Shown: positions 49,816 to 61,486 of the stretch, piece by piece
Layout of the letters: every line of letters begins with the position of its first letter
Numbering within the stretch: the stretch's first letter is position 1
From: Muscardinus avellanarius
Lineage: Eukaryota > Chordata > Mammalia > Rodentia > Gliridae
DNA length: 64,000 nucleotides
Direction: 5' to 3'
Assembly (NCBI GenBank): GCA_963383645.1
Contig: OY726560.1
Location: forward strand, 149,812,349-149,876,348
Translations under genes and position numbers: made by a program
Notes under the pieces: generated by a model
What the model was told of the DNA's origin: nothing
Database searches by the model: none
Seen by the model: only the letters and a program-made list of their open reading frames with translations

Positions 49816-52260
49816 GTTTTTCTGTCCACTTACATGTATGAGACTCGGGTAAACACAGACAACTATTGCCACTCACTATGGAGCCTGAAAAACAGAGCTG
49901 CCCATTCTCAAAAGAAGTGGCTCATTCTATAAATGAGGCAGTGAGGAGAGGCTGCTCAGTGACTTCTGCTGTGACTCATGTTTGAAAACACTGTCTTCCC
50001 ATTCACAGCATCTATGTGTCATTCATACATTTCCAATTGGCACCATGTCTGGCCTCCTGTCATTCCTGTTTTGACTGCTCTGGAGGATGATTCTTTTATG
50101 TGTCTCTTATTCATGCCTTTCAGAGTATATTTCTTTATTTTAAAGCAGACAATTCCAAATTATCCTTTAACTGAGAACATTTACTCAGCCATTCTCCAGA
50201 GACGTGGAATACCAGAGAAGTAGAAACTTAAAATGTTTTTCATATATGATAGCCATATTACAACCAATGCATGAGTTTATAGGCTTTCAGGTTTTAGTCA
50301 ATAATCCAAATAATTTAATCATTCTGGCCCCCAAGGAATATGTAAATGATCCAGAACCCCCCTTTTCTCCACGGGTTTGAATAGTTATCTTCTTCAGCAT
50401 TTCATACATCCTTCACCTACGGAGGCCAGATTTATTCCATCCACAATTCTCCTAGAAAACATTCTGTATGTACTACGCAGAACACACCCTGCTGCTGGGC
50501 TGACACAATTTACTATGAACTCAAAACATTCCCGTATAGTCCTAGTCTGAATACCTAGGTTACTTTTGCCCTTGAAAACCAACCACAGCGATTACCTAGT
50601 ACACTTAAGCAGAAACAAGGCAGCGAGACGGGGAACAGCTTAGCAGCTCCTAATACATGACTTTTAGCAAGTTTTATCATGACAAGTCACGGGGTCAGTG
50701 GGTTATTTTCAATATTTAAAACATCCAAGATATTTTTTTTCTCCCAGGGAGACATCATCACCACCTTTAGGTGAGAAAACTTAAACTCAAGTGTAGCAAT
50801 ATTCTTTGGTATGTGTCCACCAGAAACACTGATTGGTAGCTACTGACCTGAGCCTTATTAAGAAAACAATGAACATAATTTAGGGAAAGTAATTTTCCAA
50901 AATACAGAATCCACAGCAACATGCAATCATAATAAAAAGTATGATTCTGAATTACACAAGGACTGAAAATTGTCAGTTAAAGGGCAAAAATACTGTCTTA
51001 AAAATCAAAACGATGATTTCTGATCCTGAGTAGGCTGCTGCATTTGTCTGGGTCTCCAACCTTAAGCTTTAAAATGAAGGTTTGCTCAGATGATCCTTGA
51101 AATGCCTTGCAGCTCCGATATGTTTTTCTATTATCTTAATATTATAAGTGTCCCCAAATGCACATATCCTACCTCGCAAGCTGCTGTAATACCCCTTTCT
51201 CTACTATTCATATCAAATCCTGCTTAAATCCTAGTAGACAAAGTCTCTACCCTCTACCCAGCAACCCAAACAGAATTACTAGTTTTCTGAGATTCCGCAC
51301 CTCAGGTCCCAGAAAGAAAACTCCAGTTACAACAGAGCACAGAAGAAACAGAACCAGGAGGAGGAAACAAAGTAGGTCACTGTTACACATGGCATAAAAA
51401 AAAAACAAAACATGACAGAAGCTGGTTACATTAATGCTCTAACACCCCCTCCACCAGGAAATACTATCTATACCTTATTCATAAATGAGTAGGCTGACTT
51501 GCCTAATGCATTGTGATCCTTTTATTTTACAAAACCAGAACCCGATGGTTTTAAATTATAAACTCTAAGTAGGCAGTTGTAAGATAACATTCTTGGAGGC
51601 AAAGATTTGAGAGTTAAGTCTGAAGAAGGATTCTAGCAGTAAGCAAAAGTTTGCAAAAATCTGGTGAGGAAGAATTTTTTCTGTACTTTTTAAATACAGA
51701 GAGCTATATAAGATGTTACACTCAACTGCATAAATGAAAGTCACATTCAAATATTTACGTAATATTACTCAAATTAGTATTATCTGGAAGACCAGGCAGC
51801 AGTTTATTATTCAAACCCAAAAGAGATAATCTGAGAAGCTCAATGGGTACATTTTCCTGACTCTGACATTCCAGAACTTCTATTCTCCTCAAATAAAGCT
51901 GTCTTATATTGCATATTTTGTACTCAATTAAAAATAATCACAGAAATCTGGATCTTGTCTGATCTAAATTCAATCTTATTTGTGAAATAATAAGAAACCA
52001 CCAACTACTAACCTGAAAGGTCTTGTTAAATAATCACACAACAGTCGCTTTCTGTACTTGAATTAATTACCTAACTTAAACACTTTTATGCATGTAATAT
52101 TAACACTAAATGTAAATGTCCTATTTACTTTTACGAAATGATTTCCTTTTTCTCAAAAAGGTACAAAATATACAACTGAATCACGGGCCTAAGTTCCGAC
52201 TGAAGTTGCCAAATCTGCTTATCCAGATAAACTATTTACTTGGTAGGATTTTGCATGTAT
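49280..52260. other. FAM204A intron 1, unassigned
   Basis: AT-rich intronic DNA with one TG microsatellite and scattered, unidentifiable ancient repeat traces. No additional exon could be supported. Confidence 0.45.
49772..49813 (+). repeat. (TG)n microsatellite
   Basis: 21 TG units in FAM204A intron 1. Confidence 0.98.
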
Positions 52261-52639
52261 GCATGTGTTTTAATTAAAGAGAATGTTTGTTTAGCCAGGG
52301 CCTGGAAAACACTTCCCCAGACCCGTGGACCCTGCATGGAAAGATTTACAAATTAACCAGTCGCGTTTCAAGGCTCATTTTAAGTCGATGCCGCTGTGAA
52401 AATACTTACAAGGCTCAAGACTGCATGAGGGTGGCTCTAGAAGGGCACACCTTTTCCTGCTTGGCTGCACAACCCGGACTCTGCAAGCTCTCTGGCGGCA
52501 GTCCCACACTCCAATCCCAAAACAGGTCGAAATCCCCTCCCGAGTACGCTAAAGCCTCAGACCCCGGCGTAGGACGTCTGGCCTGGAGCTTTAACTGGAG
52601 CTGTTTTCCGGGCTACAGCAACTGTAAACATGAACTGTT

Positions 52640-53080
52640 TTCTGTTAGAAAGCCTTCTCACCCCTTCTCACTTTGGCTGAGATGGGCAGAAAAACCCTCT
52701 CCCACTGCAGGGCTGGGGAGAGCTCCGCGACGCCCCCTCCGAGCAAAGCGGAGGGCGGCCCGGCCATGGCTCCCGGGGAGGTTTTCTGGCCCATTCTCGG
52801 CACTTCGGCCGAGAAACTGTGAGTCCGCGAAGCCCGGCTCCCTCCGCCGCCCTCGCGAGACGCCCCCGACCCGCCACGGCGGCGCCGAGCCCGCCGAGAA
52901 CCGGCCCCGCGATCGGCCACACTAACCGGTCAGGAAGCGGCGGCCCGGCGTCCATCTTCAGACCCTGGCAACATCGCGCCTTCCCATTGGCTCCCGCGAC
53001 TCAGCCAATGAGCTGCGGCCGTTCTGGCCCTGGGGTCGCCATGGCGACGGCCTCGCTTGGCTTCCTTGTTTAGTTGGCCT
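52640..53080. promoter_or_regulatory. CpG-island promoter of FAM204A, possibly bidirectional
   Basis: This is the densest long CpG-rich stretch of the window, set in AT-rich surroundings at the 5' end of FAM204A. There is no TATA box. Two CCAAT boxes diverge: one on the minus strand at 52990..52986, pointing into FAM204A, and one on the plus strand at 53005-53009, pointing away. A perfect 14-bp palindrome GTCGCCATGGCGAC at 53035-53048 resembles an RFX X-box. This is typical of a housekeeping promoter. A divergent plus-strand transcript is possible, but no coding exon is visible on that side. Confidence 0.85.
52927..52990 (-). other. FAM204A: FAM204A exon 1, non-coding 5' UTR (inferred)
   Basis: The first coding exon has only 8 nt before its ATG and a clear acceptor, so at least one upstream untranslated exon must exist. 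Inside the CpG island the minus strand carries a plausible donor, gttagt at 52926..52921, so exon 1 would end at 52927. The transcription start cannot be read from sequence; the upper boundary given is only the position of the nearby CCAAT box. Other donors in this GC-rich stretch are possible. Confidence 0.5.
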
Positions 53081-53674
53081 GAAAAGAGACGGGCCATCGC
53101 TTTCTTTCCTTTTCCCCTCGTTTTTTTCCCCCCTCCTCTTTTCTCTCCTCCTTGAGAACGCTTTTTAAGGCTTTGTTCTTTCTCCATTCCCCGCCGAACG
53201 CTGGTGCGTCTCCGTGAGGAAAGTGCTGACTTAGATATTAAACTGAGTTCGTTCAAGAAGAGGGAATTGTTTGGGGTCCTCTAAGGGGAACGTTTTCATT
53301 CATCCATCTTTTCCCCTTCCTGCCTTCCTTTCTTTTTTCTTTTGCCTTTTTTCTTTTGCCTTTTTTTATTCTCATATTTAGGGTCCGCTGGGCTCCGGGA
53401 ATCAAGCCACTCTCTGGCAATTGGAAAACGGTCCAACTCCTGCTCTCCTCAGCTCTCCATCTCGTGATGGAGTCTAACCTGCTTCCCTGGCCAGCTGTGT
53501 GACCTTGGACCAAAGTTTGGGAACTCTTGTGGCAGGCACTGTTAGGTTTTGAGGAACGACTCGAAGAAGCATAGAAAACAAGCAAGGTAAACACACACAA
53601 GCGATAGGGACAGGAGTAGGGCTATTTTTAAAATGCTCCCATCTCCTGAAATACATTTATTAAGAATACCTTCC

Positions 53675-53889
53675 TAGCTGGGCGGGGTGGCACATGCCTG
53701 TAATTCCAGTACTTGGGAGACTGAGATAGGAGGATCGTAGATTCCAGGACAGCCTCAGCAATGGGACTCTCAATAACCTAGTAGGACCTTGTTTCAAAAC
53801 AAAAAATAAAAAAGGGCTGAAGGTTTAGCTTGGAGGTAAAATGATCCTGGGATCAATCCCCCAGTACTCCATGACCCCCCCCCTCAAAA
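53675..53889 (+). mobile_element. Dimeric SINE upstream of FAM204A
   Basis: tagctgggcggggtggcaca to cccccagtactcc, with target duplication aataccttcc at 53665-53674 and 53890-53899. Confidence 0.85.
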
Positions 53890-53939
53890 AATACCTTCCC
53901 ATTTTTTCATGCAGTGATGATTACATAAGAAAATACACA

Positions 53940-54068
53940 TAAACTGGGCAGGGTGGCAAGCCTCTAAACCTAGAACTTGGGAGGCTAAAAGAGGAAAATG
54001 GGAGATTGGAGGTCAGTACATGGTAACTTAGTGTGATCCCGTTTCAAATCACCGGTGTGCCTCACCCC

Positions 54069-54071
<3 letters not shown>
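53940..54071 (+). mobile_element. B1-like fragment leading into a CA repeat
   Basis: aaactgggcagggtggcaag, then aacttgggaggct and gtgatcccgtttcaaa, is a decayed left monomer. The following CA microsatellite may have grown from its tail or junction. Confidence 0.55.

Positions 54072-54115
<44 letters not shown>
54072..54115 (+). repeat. (CA)n microsatellite
   Basis: About 22 CA units following a decayed B1-like fragment. Confidence 0.98.
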
Positions 54116-54117
<2 letters not shown>

Positions 54118-54833
54118 TAGACAATTTGAATTTAGCAGACTTTGTTTGAGCATATAATTACTTGTGGAGTAGCTCCTGAATAAATAAAAGTTCGGATTCC
54201 CTGGGCAGGCAATCCTTAAAGACTTTAAAAAAAAAAAAGTAATGCAGAGAAATAGCTTAACTGATTATAGTTGGGTATTTTCCCTATATAGGGACTTGGT
54301 CTGATCAGTTGGTAGCCTGTGATTGGTTGAAGCTCAGCTGCTGGGATTGGCTACGACTTTTTACAAAAATATAGTCTCTAAATTAGGTTACAGTTTAAGC
54401 TATTTAGTTATTCCAAGTAAGGAGTCAGCTTTTATCCAAACTCAATTTATTTTAACAAACACATCACCTGGCCCACGGTAATGTTTAGTCTTAGCTATTA
54501 TTATTTTGATGTTATCGCTAATGTCTTTTGGGAGTATTCTAAAGATGTATAAAAATTTTTCATTGCACTCAGCAATATATTGTTAATTCCATTTAACATA
54601 TCAATGTTTAAGCCCATTATTTAACTCTATTACCCCAGCCCACCTCCAGCATCTTCCAAATGATATGCCAAGTTTATTGAGTGGTTTTCTTATAATCCCA
54701 GGATCACAGTAAAACCCATAATTGAGGTCCACTTCTTCAAGCTCACATTGCTTGACTCTTGTAGAAACAAGGCTGAACGATTCAGGAACTATATGAAACT
54801 CTCTTGAGCAAATATGTCCAGTTCACAGAAGGG

Positions 54834-57175
54834 TTTTTCTTTTTATTTTTATTGGTGCATCATACATCTCAATGGAGCACAAGATGGTGCAGGCATACAT
54901 GCACACTTCACTCATTTAGCCCTTCCCTCTTCCCCCTCTCTTCCCTCCCCCTCCCTCCTTCTCATGTTTGGCTTAGTGATTGACTCTGATATATATGTGA
55001 ATGTACATCATGTACATATGGGGATTTCCCTCTTCCCTCTCCCAACCCCCTCAGTTAGACGACCTTATTTCCTCCTCTATGGTTTCTCCTTTGTTTGTTT
55101 GTTTGTTTGTTTGTTTGTTTTTGGTGGTGGTACTGGGGGTGGAAACCAGAGGTCTTCTACCTCCGGGCTATACTCCCAGACCTATTTTATATTTTTATTT
55201 GGAAACAGGGTCTCACTAGGTTGCCGAGAGCCTCACTAAGTAGCTGAGGCTGGCTTCGAACCTGTGCGATCCTCCTGTCTCGGCCTCCCAAGTACGGGGA
55301 TTACAAGCGTGCGCCACCACGCCTGGCTCATGGCTTCTCCTTTTTTGTCTAGAGTTCCTCCTATGATCCCTTTCTTCCTAGCTTTCACATATTAGGGAGA
55401 GCATCTGATTTTTTATTTTTTGTGACTGACTAATCTCACTTAGCACAGTGTTCTCCAGTTCCATCTATTTCCCCACAAATGATGTAATTTTGTTCTTCCT
55501 TATGGGAGTAAAATTCCATTGTGTACATATCTCATAGTTTTGTAATCTATTCATCAGTTGCTGGACATCTTGGCTGGTTCTATACTTTGGCAATGGAGAA
55601 TTGTGCACCTATGAACTTGGATACACATGCATTAGTTTGGTAGTTTGGTTTCCATTCTTTTGGGTAGATACTCAGAAGTGATATTGCTGGATCATGTGGT
55701 AGGTTTGTTCTTATTCTTCTGAGAATCCTCCATACTGTTTTCCAGTATTTGCAATCCCACCAACAGTGTATTAGAGTTCTCACTTCTTCACATCCTCATC
55801 AGCATTTGTTGTTGTTTGTGTTTTAAATGGAGTTAGGTGAAATCTCAGGGTAATTTTGATTTGTATCTCTCTGATTGCTAATGACGTTGAACATTTTTTC
55901 ATACATTTATTGGCCATTCAAATTTCTTCTTTTGTGAAGTGTCTATTTAGTCCACTTGCCAATTTTTTGATTGGGTTATTTGTTTTCTTAGCAGGGAGTT
56001 TCTTGAGTTCTCTGTATATTTTAGATATTAGTACTTTATCAGAGGAATAGTTGGCAGAATTTTTCTCCCACTCTTTCGGCTCTCTGTTGAAGTTCTTGAC
56101 AGTTTCCTTTGCTATACAGAAGCTCTTCAGTTTAATGCAATCCCATGTATTGATCCTCCTTTGAATTTCTTGTGCCTTTGGAGCCTTTTTGAGAAAGCTT
56201 TTACCTGTGCCTATGTGATAAAGTGTTGAACCTATGCCCTTATCAAGGAGCTACAAGGTCTCTGATTTCCATGTCTTTGATCCATCTTGAATGAACTCTT
56301 ATGCAGGGTGAGAAAGTGGGATTTTATGTCCATTTTTCTGCATATGGTTTATCAGTTTTGCCAACACAATTGTTGAAGAGGCTATCTTTTTTTCCAGTGT
56401 ATGTTTTTGGCCCTTTTGTAAAACAAAATCAGTTGGCTGTAAGTGTGCAGATTTGTTTCTGAGTATTCTATTCTGCTCCTTTGGTCTATTTTTGTAACAA
56501 TCCATGCTGTTTTTCTTATGTCCATTATCACCACTTCTTTTTAATATAGTACTTGAGACTCTAGGCAGAGCAATAAGGCAAGAGAGGAAATCAAAGGAGT
56601 ACAAATAGGAAAAAGAACTAAAACTATCATTGTTTGCAGATAATATGATACTATACTTAGAAGGCCCAACAAACTCAACCAAAAGGCTTATAGAACTGAT
56701 CAACAAATTCAACAAAGTGTCTGGATCCAAAATCAATCTTAAAAAAAAAAAACAGAAGCTTCCCTGTATGCCAACTGTAAATCCACTGAAAGAGAAATCC
56801 AGAAAATACTTCCACTCACAATATCCCACACAAAAATAAAATACTTAGGAATAAACCTAACCAAGGAGGTAAAAGACCTCTACAAAGAAAAGTATAAAAC
56901 ATTGAAAAATCAAAGAAAAACTTAGGAGATGAAAAGATCTTCCATGCTCCAGGATAGGCAGAATAAATGCCATCAAAATGGCCATTTTTCCAAAGGTGAT
57001 CTACAGATTCAACGCAATACCCGTTAAATTACCAAGGTCATTCCTCAGACATAGAAAAATCAGTCCTTAAATTGATTTGGAACAACAAAAAAACAGAATA
57101 TCCAAAGTAGTTCTCAGCAAGAAGAACTATGCAGGAGGCATCACAATTTAAACTACAGCACAATCGTGTTTCTCT
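54834..57175 (-). mobile_element. L1 retrotransposon with inverted 5' part (twin priming)
   Basis: From 54834 to about 56510 the minus strand reads the ORF2 C-terminal region and 3' UTR: ETNLHTYSQLIL, KKDSLFNN, then RTLIHCWWDC and SLLSIYPKEW. From about 56511 to 57175 the plus strand reads the upstream reverse-transcriptase part (LLFNIVLETLGRAI, FADNMILYL, GSKIN). The plus-strand piece ends at AGGITI, close to where the minus-strand piece begins (KTAWIV). This is the arrangement expected from twin priming. Many stops and frameshifts make it inactive, and the usual FADD box reads FADN. A younger SINE sits at 55093-55329. No target duplication was identified. Confidence 0.85.
55093..55329 (-). 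mobile_element. Dimeric SINE nested in the L1 3' region
   Basis: Begins with a GTTT repeat standing for the tail, then ggtactgggggtggaaacc, and ends gcgccaccacgcctggct. Target duplications atggtttctccttt (55079-55092) and atggcttctccttt (55330-55343). It is younger than the L1 it interrupts. Confidence 0.9.
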
Positions 57176-57258
57176 TAGAATCCCAACCTTCAAACGTTAA
57201 GCAGCTAAAGGATGTATATGAAACTTCTCCCATTAATTGCACTGAATCCCTCAATTGC

Positions 57259-57609
57259 TGTGTTAGTTTACTTGGGCTACCCTAACAAAATACTACAGAC
57301 TGCGTAGCTTAAACAACACACTTATTTCTCATGTTCCGGGCGCTTGGGTTTATTCTGAAGCCTCCTCTCTGTCTGTAGGCAGCCACCATCTCTCTGTTCT
57401 CATGTGGTCTCTTTGTGAATGCAGGTTAGAGGGATTCTCTAGTCTTGTTTTTTAGGAGGACACTAATTCTATAAAACAGGGCCCAACCCTTTTGATCTTA
57501 TTTAACCTGAATTACTTCCTTGGAGGCGCCATCTCCAAATACAGTCACATTGTGGATTAAGGCTTCAGTACAAGAATTTTGAGAGTATACAGCCAATCAG
57601 TCCATAACA
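57259..57609 (+). mobile_element. MLT1-like solo LTR
   Basis: tgtgttagtttacttgggct, aacaaaatactacagactgc, ggacactaattctataaaac, ctccaaatacagtcacattg and a terminal cagtccataaca follow the MLT1 consensus order. No internal region is attached. Confidence 0.75.
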
Positions 57610-59297
57610 ATTGCTGATGCTGGTAGTATGACCAGAATGGAGAAAAAGAGAGCAGAGTAAGAAAAACTGTGGCAGGGGGTAGGAAGGAAGCATCGGTGGC
57701 ATTAAAATCTAACTGGATTACTTCTACATATGTTCTTATTAAATAATGCTCATTATCTGCTGCATATAAATCCACAAGAAATAGAGGTAGAGTAAGTACT
57801 CCAAAGAGTTTATAGACATCAAATTTCAAATCAAAATTTGTTATATGTCCCAATTAAAAACACATATTTTTAAATTAAGTTCTTCCATGTTAATTTGAGT
57901 TTTCTCAAATATCTGATTGCTTATGACATTGTTGGATTCCTATAACCAACATGAATAATAGCTCAGAGTTTTCTTCTGGTTCTAGTTGTGAAACTGACAT
58001 TTTCTGAATATTACTGTTTTGCCCACTTTCTAAGGAAATGTCAGTCATTTGATTTATTTTAATCAATAAATTTACCTTCCCTCTAGCAAATTCCTTCCCT
58101 GGAAACCTGCCAAACCATGCATTTTGTGAATGAAATACTTGTATTTTTGATATTTCTATGAAACATAGAATTGTTGAATAGCTTTTACTAAATCATCATG
58201 AAATACCTGTTGCAGCTAGTGAATTGTGCTTAAATTATATTGCATCTGGCACTAATTTCAAGCATGTAAGTCTCACTTAAAATCTCCATCATAGTCTTAA
58301 AAACACAAAGCAGTTATTCTTTACCAAGAAATATTAAGGTTTATGAATAGCTTTCTCTTGTATTTTTTCTTAATGTAGAAGTTATGTCACACCCTTGTTA
58401 TAAAAGATTAATTATGAAATTCTTTTTGGTGGCTACTAAACCTCTGATCGATGAAATCTTTCTCCAAATAAAAATGAAACCCCTCAAATATTTCTCAGTT
58501 GGAAAAAGTAAATACAACTTTGTCGAACATATAGTAAATGTGCTTTTTGCTGACACTGAGAAAGAAAATAGTCTCTTCTGTACAAATTGTCCATTTTTCC
58601 ATGTTGGAAAAAAAAAAGATGGTATAGTGATTTAGGTAAATGAATTGAAACTAGGGAGTGCTGAATTTCAGAAATTGTGTTGATGTCCTTCCCGACTAAG
58701 GTGATGCCAAGTCTAATATTTTCCCGCTTGTCTTGTATTCATCCATTCATCCATTCATTCACTTCCTTCAGTCCCCACTGCCATGCTGCTCTCTTATTTC
58801 TCTCCCTTTCCCCCATTCACATTCTGAGTTCAGTTTTATGAATTCAGCCCAGCCCTCAGGGTTATCTACTTTAGTACAAACTCTCATAATAAAAAAATCT
58901 TTAAGCAAATCTGACTTTCAAATGCTCCCCACAAACAACCTGTCAGGCATGAGCTATCAGCTCCTAACCACTTTCAGCACCACATCCTCTATTTATCCTA
59001 AAGAGCAACATCAATCCAGACCATGCAAGTGGTCCTCTTGGGGACCGAGCCAGCGTCTTTCCAAAGGCTTGGTGTAGAGAGAACCTAAAGCCTACTCTCT
59101 ACCTACCCCACTAATTATAATAGTCAAGCACAGAAGATAATGTATTTATGAAGAAAAAGAAAGCTGTGCATTTAAAGCAAAAAAAAAAAATCCTTAAAAA
59201 CTAAAGTATTAGCATCACACCTTGAATGTGGCCAGAAGAATCTTTCAGAATCTTCCAAAGTTTCCGCTATTCACAGTAGGAGGTAATAGTTTCTTTT

Positions 59298-59300
<3 letters not shown>
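57610..59300. other. Unassigned upstream sequence
   Basis: No gene recognised. An 83-codon plus-strand frame at 58384-58635 has no recognisable domain or splice context. The surrounding DNA is AT-rich and unique in appearance. Confidence 0.45.

Positions 59301-59330
<30 letters not shown>
59301..59330 (+). repeat. (GT)n microsatellite
   Basis: 15 GT units at the tail side of a minus-strand SINE. Confidence 0.97.
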
Positions 59331-59336
<6 letters not shown>

Positions 59337-59505
59337 TGAATAAAACCAGGGACGTTCTGCCTCTGACCTATACCCCCAATCCTATTCTATTTTTATTTTG
59401 AAACAGGGTCTTGCTAAGTTGTTGAGGCTATCCTTGAATCTGTGATCTTTTTGACTCAGCCTCCCAAGTACTGGAATTACAGGCATGCACCACTACACTC
59501 AACTT
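59331..59505 (-). mobile_element. Diverged dimeric SINE, minus orientation
   Basis: aataaaaccagggacgttct, then gaaacagggtcttgctaag and ctcccaagtactggaattac, ending near ccactacactcaac. It adjoins a GT microsatellite. Confidence 0.75.
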
Positions 59506-59760
59506 ATTCAATGTTATTATTATTTTATTATTAATATTTTGTTTGGTTTGTAATGTGGCATTGTCTTCTTTGGTCCAAAATGTAATACCTTCTGAGAATA
59601 TTTTATCTAACAAAATAACTATTCGTAATGTCCCATAACTATTTAGAAATAAATACTTGAAATTTTATTTGCTAAATTGAGGATATCCTGAATAATCTCA
59701 CACAATCTTACCCTTACTTTGTTCATGTTCTATCTTTGAAATGTCTTCAAATTGCTTTTG

Positions 59761-60083
59761 GAGTTAGTCAGCTTCCAGTCACTATAACAAAATACCTGAG
59801 GTAACTAACTTATTAAGGTTTATTTTGGCTCACAGAAGTTTCAGAGGTTGCTGTCGTGATTGGTTTGCCCTTGCTTTGGACCTCCTGGTAGGAGTGAAGC
59901 AAAGCAAAACCACTGGCATTAGCATGAGCCAGGGTGCAAAAGAGAGGAATAGGAAAGAGGACGTGCCCGCTATCCCACCATGGGCAAACTTCCAGTGACC
60001 CAGGGAGCTCCCACAAAGCCCCACCTCCCAAGAGTGCCACCCTGCAGGCCAGGCCTTTAACATAAAGGCCAAACTGTAGCACT
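59761..60083 (+). mobile_element. Rodent MaLR-type LTR (MT/ORR1-like)
   Basis: gttagtcagcttccagtcac, aacaaaatacctgaggtaac, ttattttggctcacagaag and caggcctttaacat are typical of MT-type LTRs. The second half is the likely kin of the inverted 78-bp piece at 61408-61486. Confidence 0.7.
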
Positions 60084-60503
60084 TGCTAGCTTGACACCTT
60101 GAGTTTACTTACCATTTTAATTTCCATTCAGAAAAGCACATGCCACTCTCTGATCTTGAACTATTGACATGGTCTCAGCCTACCCAGCCAAATGAGGTGC
60201 TGAAGCGCACCACCTCTGAGCTCAAGCCGTGGCCGCTCTCAGAACCGTGTCGTCCTCTTCCCATGCTCACTCCAGGCGCCTTCTAGAACTTAATTCCAAC
60301 TTACACATTGGATTTTTACTGGACCCCTTGGTCTTATTTTTTATGGTCATTCTAGGGATTATGGTATCTATCTTAAGTCTGAATATCTTAATAGTCTATG
60401 TAAAATGCAGAAATCTGGGAACAGTATGGGGCTTTTACCCATCCTTGATGTTGCCATATATACTAAATCTACATACATTAAAATATCACATGAAAGTGAT
60501 ATT

Positions 60504-60623
60504 TTGTTTAATTCATATATGTATTTTAAAAAAGAAAATCTTTTATATTTGCCCACATATTTTCTATTTCTGATGCTCTTTATCCATCCTGCCAGGTATG
60601 AGTTTATATCTGCTTTCATTTAT
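60504..60623 (+). repeat. Near-identical 120-bp direct repeat, copy 1
   Basis: Matches 62960-63076 with one substitution (gctctttat versus gctttttat) and one 3-nt indel in an A-rich run. It lies in L1 5'-region sequence with the expected flanks, so it is probably the original. Confidence 0.88.
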
Positions 60624-60627
60624 CTTT

Positions 60628-60749
60628 TTTGATATTTTATTGTTCATTATAATGACAGCTCATAGTGATATTCAAAGTAGTACAGATGTGCATGCACACA
60701 GATCTTGGTGTATGTCCCTCCATGTTCCTCCCCATACACGTTAGTGAGA
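60628..60749 (-). mobile_element. Severely 5'-truncated L1 insertion (about 120 bp)
   Basis: Begins with a T-run and resembles the L1 3' end seen near 54840-54920 (cattataatgacagctcata; gtgcatgcacacag). Target duplications ttcatttatcttt (60615-60627) and ttcacttatcttt (60750-60762) bracket it. Confidence 0.65.
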
Positions 60750-61407
60750 TTCACTTATCTTTATTGTAAAAAAATATATATTTTTTCACATATAGTGTAG
60801 TAAAAGTTTGCTGGCATGGATTTTCTTAATTGTCTTCAATCTGAAAATATCTTTATCTTCTTTTTTTCAAATCAGACACTGGGGTATAATTTACACACAG
60901 ATTCACCCTTTATAGTTTACATACTGTGAGATTTATATAGTCATGTAAATACCACTATAATCAATATATAGAATATTCCCATCAACTCAAGTTCTCTTGA
61001 GCTCCTTTATAATCAACAATCACTTCTGCTCCCAGCTCCTAGAAACCACTGAGATGTTCTTTGTTACTATAATTCTGAAAGTTCCTGAAGAGGGTCAGAT
61101 AAAGGAGATGAAACTGAAGGTAGGCCTTTGAGTATAGAGAGTATAGCCAGTTTTATGTGGCTGGATGCACAGAAGATCCTTCCTGGCCTATGTGTCAGCA
61201 GGAGATTGCTAAGCAGTGTTCCTTGTGTGGCTGTCACACAATCTGTCTCCAGGTGAGTTATGTTTGGATTGTGCTCAGTGTTTAGCAATGATAACTTATA
61301 AAGAAAGATGCTAAAAATACATTTAGGATTTTAGAAAAGATTTTTAATTTCTCTTGGGTAAATACCTGTGCGTGGGGCTGCTGGGTTGTATGGAAAGTTT
61401 GTGTTTT

Positions 61408-61486
61408 GGCTTTGTGGGAGCTCCATGGGTCACTGGAGATTTGCCCGTGGGGGATAGTGGGCACACCCTCTTTCTTATTCCTCTGT
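61408..61486 (-). repeat. Inverted LTR-derived segment inside L1
   Basis: The reverse complement of this stretch matches 59941-60020, part of an MT-type LTR, with roughly nine differences. L1-like sequence flanks it closely on both sides (gtatggaaagtttgtg; aactgctcaactgtctttcc). Confidence 0.75.

Larger units (their letters stand above)
60290..60885 (-). mobile_element. L1 5'-region fragment, minus orientation
   Basis: Matches recalled antisense of mammalian L1 5' UTR/ORF1-proximal sequence (gtctatgtaaaatgcagaaa, then gatgctctttatccatcctg and gaaaatatctttatcttc). It is interrupted by a short L1 3' piece at 60628-60749. Confidence 0.6.

Noticed and set aside
52287..52925. 212-codon plus-strand open frame across the CpG island
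   Set aside because: It runs antisense through the FAM204A promoter. The long frame is expected where GC-rich DNA has few stops; other frames on both strands are open too, and no domain is recognisable.
54814..55239. 141-codon plus-strand open frame
   Set aside because: Entirely antisense L1 3' UTR plus a nested SINE and GTTT repeat.
56299..56829. 176-codon minus-strand open frame
   Set aside because: A chimera across the L1 inversion point: sense ORF2 C-terminus joined to antisense RT-domain DNA. Transposon debris, not a gene.
58384..58635. 83-codon plus-strand open frame
   Set aside because: Ordinary start and stop, but no recognisable family, no splice partners and AT-rich composition; chance cannot be excluded.
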